Positions 1-12,340 of a DNA stretch of 64,000 bases are shown one piece after another. The stretch spans positions 52,263,370 through 52,327,369 of the forward strand of contig CM049307.1 in NCBI GenBank assembly GCA_026874595.1, given 5' to 3'. Position 1 is the stretch's first letter, and each line of letters starts with the position of its first letter. The notes beneath the pieces are model-generated. The model was given only the letters and a program-made list of their open reading frames with translations, was not told where the DNA came from and did no database searches. This DNA comes from Sipunculus nudus (lineage: Eukaryota; Annelida; Sipuncula; Golfingiida; Sipunculidae). Position numbers and translations under genes: made by a program.

Positions 1-2250
1 GTTATCAACCTCCCACATGTCATATCGGTAAGTAATCCGCAACAAAACAAGTGTATGTATTCGAAAAGAAATATTATGTCATAATTAGCCATGTAATCCT
101 AATAATAGATGTAATTGTAATAAGCTATGCAAACGTAAACCACAGGGCAAATTCAAGCATATTTTTAACACGCCTATATTTGTTTTAGCGTGTAGGGATG
201 GTTCATTTGGTATGGATTGCAAAAACAGTTGTAGATGTCTCGATAGTTCTGAAGTTTGTCAGAAAACGGACGGCAACTGTACACAAAGTGGATGTGCAGC
301 GGGATTCCATGGCCCAGGTTGCCAAAAAGGTGCTGTCAACATTCAAAAATCATATGTAGATTAGACCAAACATAACAGTATTTAGGTTTATAGTATTTAG
401 CCTGAAGAATGTGCTTCAGCTATACTATAAAGCTGGTAGAAGGCGATAATGTACCGTTTCATTTAAGGCAGGCCTTAGGACAATCCCCCTTCGCCGGATG
501 GGAGGTACTGATGCTTAATGGCAACCCTGTGTTGGAACATAGATGTTATACCTTTACTGACAGCCTGGCTGTATGCGTACACTTTAATTGATTATATAAT
601 ATTTATATAAATATATTGTTATTCAATATATGCTAGTTCAATTTAAGATATTTTAAATATATTCCTTTCATTTATGCTGGAAAGAATGCACACAAGGAAA
701 TTATGGTCCAAACTGTGCTGAAGCCTGCTCCAGCTATTGCAAAATACCTGGAGAATGTAGCAAGGCGTCAGGAGACTGTGTTTGTCAAGTTGGCTATCAA
801 CCCCCTACCTGTCACGCTGGTGAGTTGTACTAAAAAACACCTCCCTGCCGGCCTTAAAATCACTAATCGTCACTAAGCTGAGCAGATCTCTGCTTTATAT
901 ATGCTTTCTGCGAGGTGAACTTCCTCCTCTCCCTTTGATTCACTGAACACGTTTAGGAGCTCTCCTTGAGCAGTAATAATATTCCCGGTGTCAAATTTTC
1001 AATGTACTGACGTACTGGACCTCTTGAAAAGAAACAGGCTTCTCTTTCAATTCCTACTATGAACGAAACATCTCCTTCATTTAATATGTTTGTTACAATA
1101 TATTAGTATTACTGCTGATTGTTAAGCATGTTTGGTAGTCTTGCATATAAATGTAGATAAAAGAGCAGAAAATGACACCCTTTTTTCACTTGAAAACACA
1201 CTGGAGTCCTGTGAATTCCTGTATTGTGCCGGATACTTAGTTATTTCCATGAACTGGGTTATTTTAACTGTAACAAGGCCTGCGTGGCTATTGTGCCTGT
1301 GCCGGTTAAATAGTCATTGCAATTGAAATACAAAAGGGAATTTCGGGTTTATCTCTTCCTGTCCTAAAAGACCAGACATGATTATTGTCATGTTAGGGCC
1401 GGATGGTGGTGCTTGAATGATTTCCAACATCTTGAGGAACCAAGCAACTTTGATAAACAATATCAAATTTTAGATCAGAAAAACTAGAACATGTTTACAA
1501 CTATCACATAATTACAACTGTATTAAATGACTTCTGTCATGGTTTTTCAAAAGCATGCAAGGATGGTTCTTTTGGTATGAACTGCTCTGTGACATGCAGA
1601 TGCTTACAAAATGCTGAAGTGTGTGACAAGAAAAACGGCACATGTGCCGAGAGTGGATGCGCTGCTGGATATCATGGATATGACTGCCAGAGAGGTTTGA
1701 TCTCGTTTATGCAATTACTTCAGTCATAAGTGCATAATTTAAAAATCCAGTTGTACTAAAATACCAGTATTATGAAATAAAAATAAGCCGTTTGTATCAA
1801 ATATATGGTCAACCCTGTGAACATTCGTGATTACTTTTTATAATAATTCTATCCGATGAGAAAATTTCAGCAGAGTGTAATCAAATTGTTTTTTATCCAC
1901 GACCCGGTACGGTGTGCCTCAAATATCAAATTACGTTACTGAGGATTACCTTGGTATTACTGTATCATATACGTTTCATATTTTTCTGTTTCCTACACCT
2001 TCCTACATGTACTGTGGGTAAGCCTTTAAATTGATTATTTACCGTTTTATATACGTAAGTATACTCAAATTGTTTATCTACATTTACGGTTTATATGTCT
2101 TTCATCTCCTATCAGAATGTGAAGAGGGACAGTATGGTCCAAATTGTGCGCTTAACTGTTCTAATAACTGTCAAGAACCAGGGAAATGTAACAGATTGTC
2201 CGGTGTATGTGTTTGTAAGGTGGGATATGAACCTCCTACATGCCACAACG
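1..2250 (+). CDS. EGF-like exons of the receptor PTP ectodomain
   Basis: Exons 1-27 (only the tail of a module), 189-329, 685-819, 1554-1694 and 2116-2250. Full modules alternate between a 141-nt type (47 codons, ends like [11 protein letters not shown], eight cysteines) and a 135-nt type (45 codons, ends like GYQPPTC). Each starts in phase 1 and ends in phase 1, so the modules can be duplicated or skipped without a frameshift. The spacing is that of MEGF/SREC-type EGF-like domains, which are extracellular and disulphide-bonded. The strict A-B-A-B alternation suggests past duplication of a two-exon unit. Binding partner unknown. Confidence 0.88.
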
Positions 2251-4553
2251 GTGAGAAAAATATATTAGTGAATGAATTATATTGCACAATCAATGACTAG
2301 CTAGATGTATTAGGGCAGTGTACATATGCCATTTATATTGCAAAATGGCATATCATCAGGTAAAATGAATATATGCAGTTCTGAAGGAAAACCAATCGTG
2401 GAAACGTCAAATGAATAATAAGTGGTGGCTATCATAATATAGCAGAAACATTAAAGCTTGTACTTTATATTTCGGTTACGATTCCTTGAATTATGTATTC
2501 CGATAAAGAGCTATAAAAGTAGGTAGATCAAATGTGAGTACATATTCCATGTGTGCTATTGAAAAGTCGCAGACAAACAGAACAATCAGCAAACACTGGT
2601 CGGAGCGATTGCAGGAGTTGTAACGGCATGTGTCGTCGTCATCATCATCGTTACTTTGGCTGTGTTGCTGATAAGGTAAATAATTAAAGGTTTCTATATG
2701 CTTTTGTTTAAAACGCTTCGTTCCCATATAACTAGCATAAAAATATAATAATATATACATGTATACATAATCATTAATCAATCTATCATTGTACATTATC
2801 TCCACATCCATGTCACCAGGCGTCGAAATGGAGAGTTACCAAAAATTAGATCATTCTACCGCAGTAAATCGAAAAAAGGTAGGGAATGCTGAACATAAAT
2901 ATTAAACCAGTATTCACGTATTATTCATCCCTAATACTTCAGAAATGCTATTATTCGTTCGGTGTTAATATTATAATGCTGACTAATTTGTGGATTCAAG
3001 AGGAAGGGCTACAAACAAGAACCGATACACTGTCTAATGCGTGTAGTAGTCGCAGTAAAAGAACCGATCCTAAAAGACCAGAAAAAGGAGGTGTCAATCC
3101 TTCCGGCAAAACAACTATTGACGACAACACTGTTTATTGTAACATAGAATCGACCTTTGATAAAACCGATATAGACGCTGCCATACTCCCAGATTACATC
3201 AGGTTTATGACAGAAAAGGAAAACGGATTTCAGGAAGAGTACAAGGTAAAACTTACTTTTATATTCCTTTATTTTCGGTTTATCGGAAATTATTATTATA
3301 GTTCATCGTTAGTACTATTGTTTTAATATATTATCATATATTATTAAACTGTTCTCCTCATATCATGATGATAGGTCAATTATTTATTATAGGCGTATTT
3401 TTTAACACGCGCGAATGTAACATTGTTAAAAGAATGAGGAAATAGAAAAGTATTTCGCAAATTTGGAATTTGGTAGACAAATATTTGACCACAGTAAATG
3501 TAACATTTACTTATTTTCTAGAACTGTGTAACCGCTAACGAAAAATAATTTTCATTCATTACCACAATTACAGACTATTTCAAGTGATCCTGTTGCCAAT
3601 ATAGATGTGGGCAAAATAACAGAGAATCGTTCGAAAAATCGGTTTCGCAACATTATTCCATGTGAGAGCACTTTTTATTAGATACCAATGCATCAGCAGA
3701 AACATCCAATTTTAAATGAATAAAACCTCTGTCACTAAACTACTTAAAATACGTTCGTGCTTAATTACATAATCATGTGATGGATTTTAAAATTTACGTA
3801 AATCCAGGGTTTTTTATATGTATTTTGATGACCATCAATTTGCTTAATTCTCCAGATGACCATAATAGGGTGGAACTCCAGAAATACGACGGTCATCCAG
3901 TAAATGGGTATATTAATGCTAGTTACGTACCGGTAAGTTATCATGCATCAATAGACAATTATCAGTCCCGACTGATAGATAACATTATTACAAACTGATA
4001 TGAGCGCTCCTAGCAGTTCGTCATGCTTACGAATAAAATTCACTTTTTTTTTATTTAGGGCTACGAAAACTCCGTCAGATTCATAGCTTCTCAGGGTAAG
4101 GTATCTTAAATAATTACATAATTCTCAAAAAACAACCATATGAGGAATAGCAAATAATATATACTATATGCACGTAGAAACCAAATCTGGCTTTGAGGTA
4201 TTATAGGAAATATAATGACATCTATAATGGTGTAATCATGTGGTGGATTTGAATATGTGCTTCATGTCCCTAGGTCCTTTGGCAGAAACGCTTGACGATT
4301 TTGTCCTGATGCTATGGGAAAATGATGTCCCCCTTGTTGTCATGGTTACTTCCTTTAAAGAGGACAATAAGGTATATGCTTTATTTAAGCCGTTGAGTTG
4401 TCTCTAATTTGGTGAAATACACTCAGACGTTTAGAATCTTATATTTATGATCATTTGCCGAGGTAACGGAGGTTACATACTTTCCGATTGTCATTATCTG
4501 GAACAACCAGACCTATTGAATCTATTTTCTCAGTTCAATGAAATATCAGGACC

Positions 4554-4616
<63 letters not shown>

Positions 4617-7600
4617 ATATGGAATCGAACCCAGAATCTCCCGATTTCCGATGCCGCCTCAATAGATCCCCAGCCCCTCTGTGTATTTGCACATTTTTAT
4701 AGGAACCTCCGAAGTGACATCATCTATATTGGTGCACAAAAAGTTGTTTTTTTTAAAGGCAAAGTGTGAAAAGTACTGGCCAAATGGGAAGCAGCTGTCC
4801 AGGTTTGGCGATGTAACCCTGGCTCTGACTACAACAGAACAACGTCCACATTATGTTAAACGGGAAATCGTTTTATCCAAGGTACATACTAGCTGCTTGA
4901 AAAGACAAAAATGTTATACCCAGCTAAGTCATAAAACCTTTAAAATTGATTCATATATTCCCATATATAATTTATTTTTCTTTGAATCACTAATTCTATA
5001 TATTCTAGTTGGGAATTTAATAGATACTTTTGAAACCACGAAAACGACAAGAGAAATTTTCTCATATTTGTGCCTACCGTATTATGCGCGTTTGGTATGA
5101 TTTGATTAATATATAAATTGTGTCCTCAAAGAATGGTGAAAAGAAGCATCTGACGCATATGCAGTTTACTTCATGGCCAGACCATGGTACCCCTCAAAGT
5201 CCTACAGCATTCCTGGCCTACCACAGAGAGGCAAAACAATTCTACGACAACAAAAGGGGCCCGGTGCTCGTACATGGCAGGTATGGTGTTTGACGTCATG
5301 TTGTATTAATTTTGCGAAAGATTTCATAATAAATTTTACACATGAACTTAAAATCATGTCGGCTCTTGTCCTATTAAAAGTGCTGGAGTTGGTCGGACGG
5401 GGACTTTCATGGCCATGGACTACCTCCTGAAACAAGCGGAACGGGAAGGAAGGATTAGTGTGTACAACTGTGTTATGGACATGAGAACACATCGCGTAGG
5501 AATGGTCCAGAGTCTGGTATGTTAAATTCAACACTTCTTCCAGTACAATTATGGCTACAAAGCTATTTTATGTCGTATAAGTTTCTCGGTTTTGTTTGTT
5601 TGCCAACAGCTAGATGTTGTTTAACATACGCATAAAGAAACAATTTAACAGACACATACCGATTTCAAGTGTTTCTCTCAATAGTACAACTGGTAATATG
5701 GAATAGTATTTTCCCAATATGTTTTTATATTAGACGTAGACTAACGTTTCTAATTTCACTTCTGTTTTGGAAATAATCCAAGGTTATACTTTTTTCTTGA
5801 AGGACCAGTATAAATTTATCCACGAAGCTCTTCTGGAAGCAATACATTGTGGAAAGATTGTTCATGACGTCACACAATTTGAAGGTTGGATAACTGGAAC
5901 CTGTGGGAGAGAACTAAAGAAACAGTTGTTGGTTTGTTTACACCTTAACATGATAAATATATATCAGTTGTACAAGTTAATATTTTTTTAAATCTACCAG
6001 TGGTTTAATTAATTGTCCCCTGACGAATCTATCCCCCACAGATGCTAGAGAAGATGCGACGCGTTCTAACACCGGATGCAACCAAGGCAGGCAGACTCGA
6101 GGAGAACCAAAGGAAGAACCGAAATGCCCAGCTGATTCCACTCGACGAATGGCGTCCCCTGCTCATGACACCCGTCCAAGGTTCAAACGACTACATTAAT
6201 GCTGTCCTTGTGAAGGTACATGTTAATCTTTACTTTTATTGTAAATACCCTTTGAATGAAATAATGCCTTAAGATTGCGTAGCACATTACTTGTGCCGGT
6301 TCCTCTCTGCACATAGGATGTAATACTTTTATTTCAAGTATGCCCAGGAATTTATATTGCCTAGGAAAATCCCTGTACTAATGGAATCCGATCAATAGCA
6401 GGTTAATAAAAGTGTTAAGAAGTTTTTTCTTTAAATTTCTTACATCTTATGGCTTTGTGTGACGCTTTTGTAAATCACAATGGATTCTTAAGGTACCTGT
6501 ATTATCTAAGAAAGGCTGCCTGCTCTTTTTTAATTGTTTTCATTCCACCGCTTCTTCTACCACCCGAAATAAAATAACTATCGACAGATATTTAAAGCCT
6601 TTCAGTTTATATCTTTCAGTCTAACCGGAGAAGTGATGGTATAGTGGTGTGCCAGTCACCAGTTGCGGACACTGTCAATGACATGTGGCGCTTGATTTAC
6701 GATTACGAATGTTCTGTGGTTGTGGCCCTAAACGTGTGCGGAACTGAGGTAAGTTATATTGTTACAAAGGTTTCAATGCACAAGATTCGATTATAAGTTA
6801 CCTATGAAAAACAACAAAGAGGACCAAAACTGTAACTTTTGCCATTCACTGCAAGAACGGGATATAATAATTATATGACCTCTTTTTTTCTCAGGAATAC
6901 ATTGAAAAGTAGTATGTCCTTCGGCATTGTCGTATTTTGACCAGGCTACAATAAATGTGTGGTGTGTAGTCCAACTGAACAATAGCTGATTAACGGATTC
7001 ATCTGTTCTTCAGAGATGGATATACTGAAAAATAATTTACACGTATACAACGGATGATAGGGCATGTAATAATAGCTCTTAGGCTATTTCACTGTGATGA
7101 GCTCTTAAAGTCCTGTTTTCTGTGTTTTAAGAATTATCCAGATTATTTAGGTGGACCGACTTACGGACCCTTCAACGTGACGCTCAAATCAACAACAAAA
7201 AGTGATGACTACGTTAAGTCTGTTCTCACGTACTCCTTACAGGTAGGCTTCAAAAAGTAATTTCTTGACCATTCATGAAGTTAATAGCAAAGTTTCAACG
7301 ATGTAACCAGTCAAGACAAACATATTAACAATTCAAAAGCACCTTTAGTACTGAAAAAAACGAAAACAGTTGTTTCACTAACTCCCGTATATAGACCCCG
7401 ATTATTATTTATAATAATACTAGTGGTTAAACAATTCTACCGTATGGAGATCGAACTTATTTGTGCAAAATTAATGTCCGCTGACAATGATTCTCAAATG
7501 CGTATGTATGCAAATGTATGTGGAAAAAAATAAGGCCCTAGTCCAGTCCAGCAATTTGTTGTTATATGAAATAATGGTAACGATATGGTAAAAACGGTTA

Positions 7601-10249
7601 TTACAGCGTAGAGAGACATTTGAAGCCGTCCACCTAGCGATCTCCGACGAACCAACTGAAGGCAGTCTACCTGACATCGCGACGTTCCTGTCTCTGGTGG
7701 AGGCAACATACCAAGCCCAGCAGGAGGATAGAGCGGGACGGACCCTTATTCACTGCAGGTACGGGTCGACGATTATGTATACAAGCGCAACCAGATCTAT
7801 CATAATGTTACATTTTAACTATATCATTGATTCATTGATTGTTTTAATGACTGATTGATTTGTAATTTATAAAATTTCTATTCAGAACAAAGTTATTATT
7901 ATACATATGCACTTCAAATTTTAAATGAATGTATCCAGATATCGAGAATTAGCAAGCATTTAGGAATCCATCTTATCAATATCTCGTCCTGAAATTTTAC
8001 TTTTCGAAATCCAAGCTGAATGTGTCATGAAGGCACATGTACCATCAAGTAACGACCTGTAGTTACATTCTTGTGTCGTTTTAAGTATAAGTTGAATATT
8101 CTCATGCGAATAACTGAATCGATTCACAACAGATATACAATAAACTAATGACGCATCTTTTAACAGAACCGGTTTGAACCACAGCGGCTTATTCTGCGCA
8201 CTGAGTCAGATTTGTCAGAAAATCAAGGACGAGCAGGAGGTGGACGTGTTTCATGCCGTGAAACAGATCAGGATCAGCCGACCAGAGTTCATCACGTCAC
8301 TGGTCAGTACAGATCTGTTTACCTCTCCATTCCCTACTGGGCCATCAGAGCCCCTCAGTGATTTACTTCTCAAATGATAGCAACAATCGCACATTTTTCA
8401 CATTCACATAACAATAAAACATGACTAGTACATCTTAAATTCAAAGAATGATAAAATATAGTGCATGTCATCTATTATACTTGTATTATTTTATGCTTTT
8501 TTCTTATATAAGCCGTTACGTCATATTGGTCACTAGCACTACACATTCAGCGGTATAGTTTTATTATTTTTCCTATTACACATTGTTATAAGCCTATACC
8601 TGTTATGCGCTTAATTGTTACCTTTTTTACACTGATCATCAATTAATGTGCACACGTTTTCTGTTAAGAATGATTTAATGCATAAGAACGCATGGTAAAC
8701 GATTTTATTTTCTCAGAGGTAGCATAATTGATGAAATTAAAAAAAAATAATCCTTCTCATACTGGTGTCATGATATCTCCCCCGAGTTCCAGGTATCTGT
8801 GTCTTTGAATCATCTAAATCTGCGTTATGCGACCATGAGCATGATTATGTAACCAGTTATCACTGGATCATGTAAAATAGATTTCATTTGTACTGAAAGA
8901 GAACCGTAGCAGGGAAACCATTTAGTCTTCACTCCGTCCAGTCAATAACGTTCATGTTGGTATTTTTAGATGTTGCTCAATATGAAAAACAGGAATTACA
9001 TAAACATGCTCTCCCATGATTTTTGACATTATCTTTTATTAAAGGCTGCGCACAACTCATCAAAGCGTTTCAAGTCGCAAGTGGGTGCCGGCTCTTTAGC
9101 CTGTGGACTAAACTGAGCACCGACCTTGCCCTTGAGTCTACTGTATAACTGGTGGCAAATTAATGTAACATTGTCTGCTCTACTTCAGTGTGATTCTCTG
9201 TACTTTCCATTATATTTTGACAATGAGCTGACAATATATTGCCGAATTACCACAAAAGATATTTTGATAGCTTTTTTTTTAGAAATGCCATTTGGTGTGG
9301 ATATTCCTTGCATCATCACACATAACAATAGCTAGGCTCAGCAGCTTTAACTGGGTGTGGTGTAAGATTTTTTTATTATACCTTTGATCAAGTTATTAGC
9401 TGATCCTTTGGCCATTTATTTGACATATCCTGAGTTTGTTTTCACACACTAATTATTTGTGCTCATAAGCAAATTAGTGTATAAACTTTAAACAATCTCT
9501 GGACACATGTTCACATTTCTGGTATATTTTTATGACAAAACCTATAAACTATCCTGTAAATATTACAATTTTTATCAGAAAATTTTTATAAAAGTACCCT
9601 GTAAATATAAAAAATGTACACTTTTAATACCTACTCATTACTACTCAACATACTTATTACATATAGACCAGCAAAATAGATAATTTGGTAAGTCATCACT
9701 ATATTGTCAGCTGATTGTCCAAATAATAATGGAATGTACAGAATATAACACTGAAATAGACTGAAATAGACCATACATTAATTTGCCGGCTGTTTAGTCT
9801 GGGGACTAAACCGCTGGCACCTAGCTGGTTGTTTAGCCACTGCCTTTCAAGTCACCGGTGAACAAGCACACACATATAAACAATTATCATCATGTCACTT
9901 CTGTATGAGGCTCATACGATAAGCGTGCATGCGCATTCTGAGGTTCAGTCATCGCTTCGGGTTCAAAAATGGAAGAGGATATGTTTGTAGCTACAGACGG
10001 ACCCTGTGACACTCGCCCAAAGATGTATCAATCAACAGATACAAATACTTCCTCATAATCATGTAATTTGTCGGTCCCTCTATTAATATTTCTGTACTAC
10101 AGAAATATCCCTGTAATATATTACCCCCCTAACCTGCAATTCAGTCAAGCCTACTCCTGTCTTGTTTTTCACAGGAGGAGTACCAATGGCTCCACCAAGC
10201 GGCCATGCAGTACATCCAGTCCTTCAGCACGTATGCCAATTTTCGGTGA
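1..10249 (+). CDS. Receptor-type tyrosine phosphatase with EGF repeats, 5' partial, predicted catalytically inactive
   Basis: Single-pass membrane receptor of the tandem-domain PTP family. Exons I reconstruct: 1-27, 189-329, 685-819, 1554-1694, 2116-2250, 2573-2675, 2820-2878, 3001-3245, 3574-3661, 3856-3932, 4059-4095, 4274-4371, 4759-4881, 5132-5280, 5381-5516, 5803-5931, 6042-6215, 6620-6748, 7132-7242, 7607-7758, 8167-8302, 10175-10249. Every junction is GT-AG and in phase, giving 865 codons plus TGA. Order: EGF-like modules, transmembrane helix, basic juxtamembrane stretch, PTP domain D1, PTP domain D2. The N-terminus and any further ectodomain lie upstream of the window. The final TGA overlaps a consensus donor (GTGAGT at 10,246), so a further 3' exon cannot be excluded. 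Introns over 300 bp show no extra coding exon; those at 4,372-4,758 and 8,303-10,174 hold repeats. Confidence 0.9.
2573..2878 (+). CDS. Transmembrane and juxtamembrane exons of the receptor PTP
   Basis: Exon 2573-2675 encodes a polar lead-in followed by a hydrophobic run ([19 protein letters not shown] and on to LAVLLI), a clear single transmembrane helix. Exon 2820-2878 begins with RRRNGELPK and is rich in Arg/Lys, as expected for the cytoplasmic side of a type I membrane protein. The phases (1-2, then 2-1) join these exons cleanly to the EGF exon before and the PTP exon after. Confidence 0.88.
3001..5931 (+). CDS. PTP domain D1 with Cys-to-Gly P-loop substitution
   Basis: Nine exons encode a full-length classical PTP domain. 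Recognisable landmarks in order: GFQEEYK at the N-terminal helix; the pTyr loop as [15 protein letters not shown] (Phe in the usual Tyr position of KNRY); [34 protein letters not shown]; the WPD loop intact as TSWPDHGTP (TGG-CCA-GAC at 5,174-5,182); the P-loop as [13 protein letters not shown]; the Q-loop region MVQSLDQYKFIH. The nucleophile codon at 5,276-5,278 is GGC (Gly) instead of a Cys codon, two bases before the usual intron position inside the motif. Known family chemistry needs this Cys for the thiophosphate intermediate, so D1 should bind but not hydrolyse phosphotyrosine. Confidence 0.9.
4555..4740 (-). mobile_element. tRNA-derived SINE copy with (TA)n tail inside a PTP intron
   Basis: A (TA)n run (4,555-4,612) is followed by an element whose reverse strand carries a pol III B-box-like GGGTTCGATTCC (4,621-4,632). 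The next stretch (GTGTATTTGCACA and GAAGTGA) is nearly identical to the copy at about 12.41-12.56 kb. Two independent copies sharing head and body identify a family. This copy ends about 20-30 bp before the splice acceptor of the D1 exon at 4,759. Confidence 0.6.
6042..10249 (+). CDS. PTP domain D2, degenerate
   Basis: Exons 6042-6215, 6620-6748, 7132-7242, 7607-7758, 8167-8302 and 10175-10249. The domain starts [20 protein letters not shown] and keeps the fold markers NDYINAVLV and YGPFNVTL. The pTyr loop is replaced by [13 protein letters not shown]. The WPD loop position (about 7,637-7,663) reads AISDEPTEG. The P-loop reads [10 protein letters not shown]: the Cys is kept (7,754-7,756) but the essential Arg is His (8,180-8,182). 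Inactive D2 domains are normal in tandem receptor PTPs and usually serve binding or stability. The protein ends in STYANFR. Confidence 0.88.
9079..9850. mobile_element. Long inverted-repeat (fold-back) element in the last PTP intron
   Basis: The segment around 9,079-9,290 is matched in reverse complement by about 9,640-9,850. Shared blocks include GGCAAATTAATGTA, GTACATTCCAT-like, ACAATGAGCTGACAATATA-like and the end motif TTTAGCCTGTGGACTAAA, which is itself nearly palindromic. Arms are about 200 bp and diverged, around a roughly 350-bp AT-rich middle. No transposase reading frame is seen, so this is probably a non-autonomous DNA transposon. It accounts for much of the 1.9-kb intron. Confidence 0.6.
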
Positions 10250-10461
10250 GTCTACCCAGACCGTCTTAGCAAACAAAGGTAAATATGACAGTGACAAAGT
10301 CCTTGCTTGCGCAGACACGACCTAATTTAATAATTGAGTTATAATTGTTTTACCTTCATGGCTGTCCATTTTTATGTAAGAAAAATCGGTATTTTTACAT
10401 ATTTTGTTGGTCATAGTAATTTTTGCCGTGAAACCTTACATAATAATCTAAGTAATAATCT

Positions 10462-10467
10462 AATAAA
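10462..10467 (+). promoter_or_regulatory. Possible polyadenylation signal of the PTP gene
   Basis: AATAAA about 210 bp after the TGA stop at 10,249, in an AT-rich stretch. The hexamer is common by chance at this base composition. Confidence 0.3.
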
Positions 10468-10755
10468 CTGTAAATTATAGTTTCACTAGCTGTATGGTGT
10501 TCATTTTGATCAAATAATCTGTTCTTATCTTAGGATCTTTCATTTAAAATTAAATTTTGAACGTGTATAGATCTACGAATAGTGTCTGGAAAACATTTCT
10601 CATGTTGTAAACTGTAGTGGATAATATATATGGATATACACAACAAACAATATTCAGTGCCTTGGTCGGAGGCGCGCGTCATTTTTTATATTTTTAAACC
10701 TAAAATAGTTTTACATGTTATGCTGTTGTTACATCAGTAATCGTTTTTATACGCT

Positions 10756-11770
10756 ACGTAAAGCCACGGTCACACAAGAGATATACGACCAGGTTACGAC
10801 ATGTCCACGACTGAAAAGTGGAGGAAACGCCAGACAATCGTAAAAAGAACGTGCTACCGATCGCGGAGGTCGTGGCTGATCACTAGGTGAAAAATCGGTC
10901 GCAGGTGGGTTTTTTTCAAAATCCAGTTGCGACTGATTTGTAAATTTTGAGTTCGTAGGAGCTCCAAGAAGGTTGTACCATCAGTCTTTGGTCATCGCAC
11001 GACAAGTCGTGCATCATCGTGGGAAAACTTGTTGCACGATTGGTCATGCCGCTGCTCGTACCAACTCGCGATTGGTGGCGCCACTGTTCAAACGACCTTG
11101 TTATCAGAATGGCGAATTGCCAAGATCTCTCTTGAATTGTGGCACGACCATACGACTGGTCGTGCTATCAGCTCGGCAAACGTTATAAAATTTTGGGATC
11201 TAGGGCAAAGATCTGTCACCCGTATTTACCTGCAATTGTCAGTATGGATCAGCTGAAGCCACCCTGTAGACTCGAGTTATTCTGTTTCAGCCACAGCTCG
11301 AGCAATAACAACAATTTGGCACTACTGCCGCAGCTGCACTAATGCACCGAAGAAGCCAGCGAAGACAAAGAAGAAAACGTATATATCATATCACTGTTCT
11401 GTACGGGATCTAGCGAAAGAATGACTAGGGCTGATATCGAGTCCAGAAATATATATCCCGAGCAGTTGAACGAATGGTCGCAGTTCATTAGGACAAGTCG
11501 TACGATTGGTCACTAAGATTTGTCGTACGATCAATATTAATCGCAACGACTTGTCGCACGACTGATCTTGCGACTGATCGTCAGTAGTTCTGGTTGATCG
11601 TGCAACCGAGCGAGCCATCAGTCGTACGATTACCTACCACCAGTAACAAGTACTCACGACCATTTCAGAATCAGGGCATATGTGTGAAGACTGGTCGTGC
11701 GACTCACTGTTCGTGAGTCAGTTGAACGATTAAACAGTCGTACGATTTAGTGTGATCGTGGCTTAACTGG
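10756..11770. mobile_element. Terminal-inverted-repeat element filled with GTCGTACGA-like motifs
   Basis: The left end AAGCCACGGTCACACAA and right end (reverse complement) AAGCCACGATCACACTAA form terminal inverted repeats about 1 kb apart. The interior holds many variants of GTCGTACGA/GTCGTGCGAC in both orientations and is more GC-rich than its surroundings. The open frames inside (for example 10,973-11,188) are low-complexity by-products. No transposase is visible, so this is best read as a non-autonomous DNA transposon. Confidence 0.6.
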
Positions 11771-12340
11771 CAGCAACATTTTACTTGCGGCTATAAACAT
11801 AATAATGTTAACCCTTTAAACCTTATCCTTACTTCAGTTCAATAGTATAATAAAGAACAAAGTGTTACTGTCGTTTATGTCGGCTTGGCTTATTCGTATC
11901 CCCTGCTCCCATGCATCATGTGCGTATACTTAAAAAAACCATTCGGGATATGGTCATCGAGGGTATTTATATATAGAGAGGACTTATATTGAGCTTAGTA
12001 TTATCAATCATACACAACAACAACAAAGTTCTCGCTACACGTCGCGAGGATTCAAGTGTAACAGGGTCTAGGTGTATACTCAGTCTGGTACCAATGACAC
12101 TAAACCTTATATCTTTCAGTCAACAGATATAAATACTTCCTCATCGATAGATAAACTCTCTCTGTCTTTCTCTTTCTTTTTCTCTTTTTCTAATAAATAT
12201 GTATATATAAATATTTATACATATGTATAAGCATACATTCCATGGCTTATAGATTTCTCTGTGAATTTTTGTTTCATGCTATAAATCATTTTTATTGGGA
12301 GATCGATAAACTCTGTCTGTCTGTCTGTCCCTCACTCTGT
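11771..12340. other. Intergenic, no gene seen
   Basis: AT-rich sequence with a pyrimidine-rich stretch near 12,150-12,195. No exon-like cysteine module, splice pair or RNA gene was recognised. Confidence 0.4.

Noticed and set aside
5173-5430. Open frame starting [15 protein letters not shown] on the + strand
   Set aside because: It is the wrong frame of the D1 WPD/P-loop exon; the true frame gives TSWPDHGTP and the P-loop.
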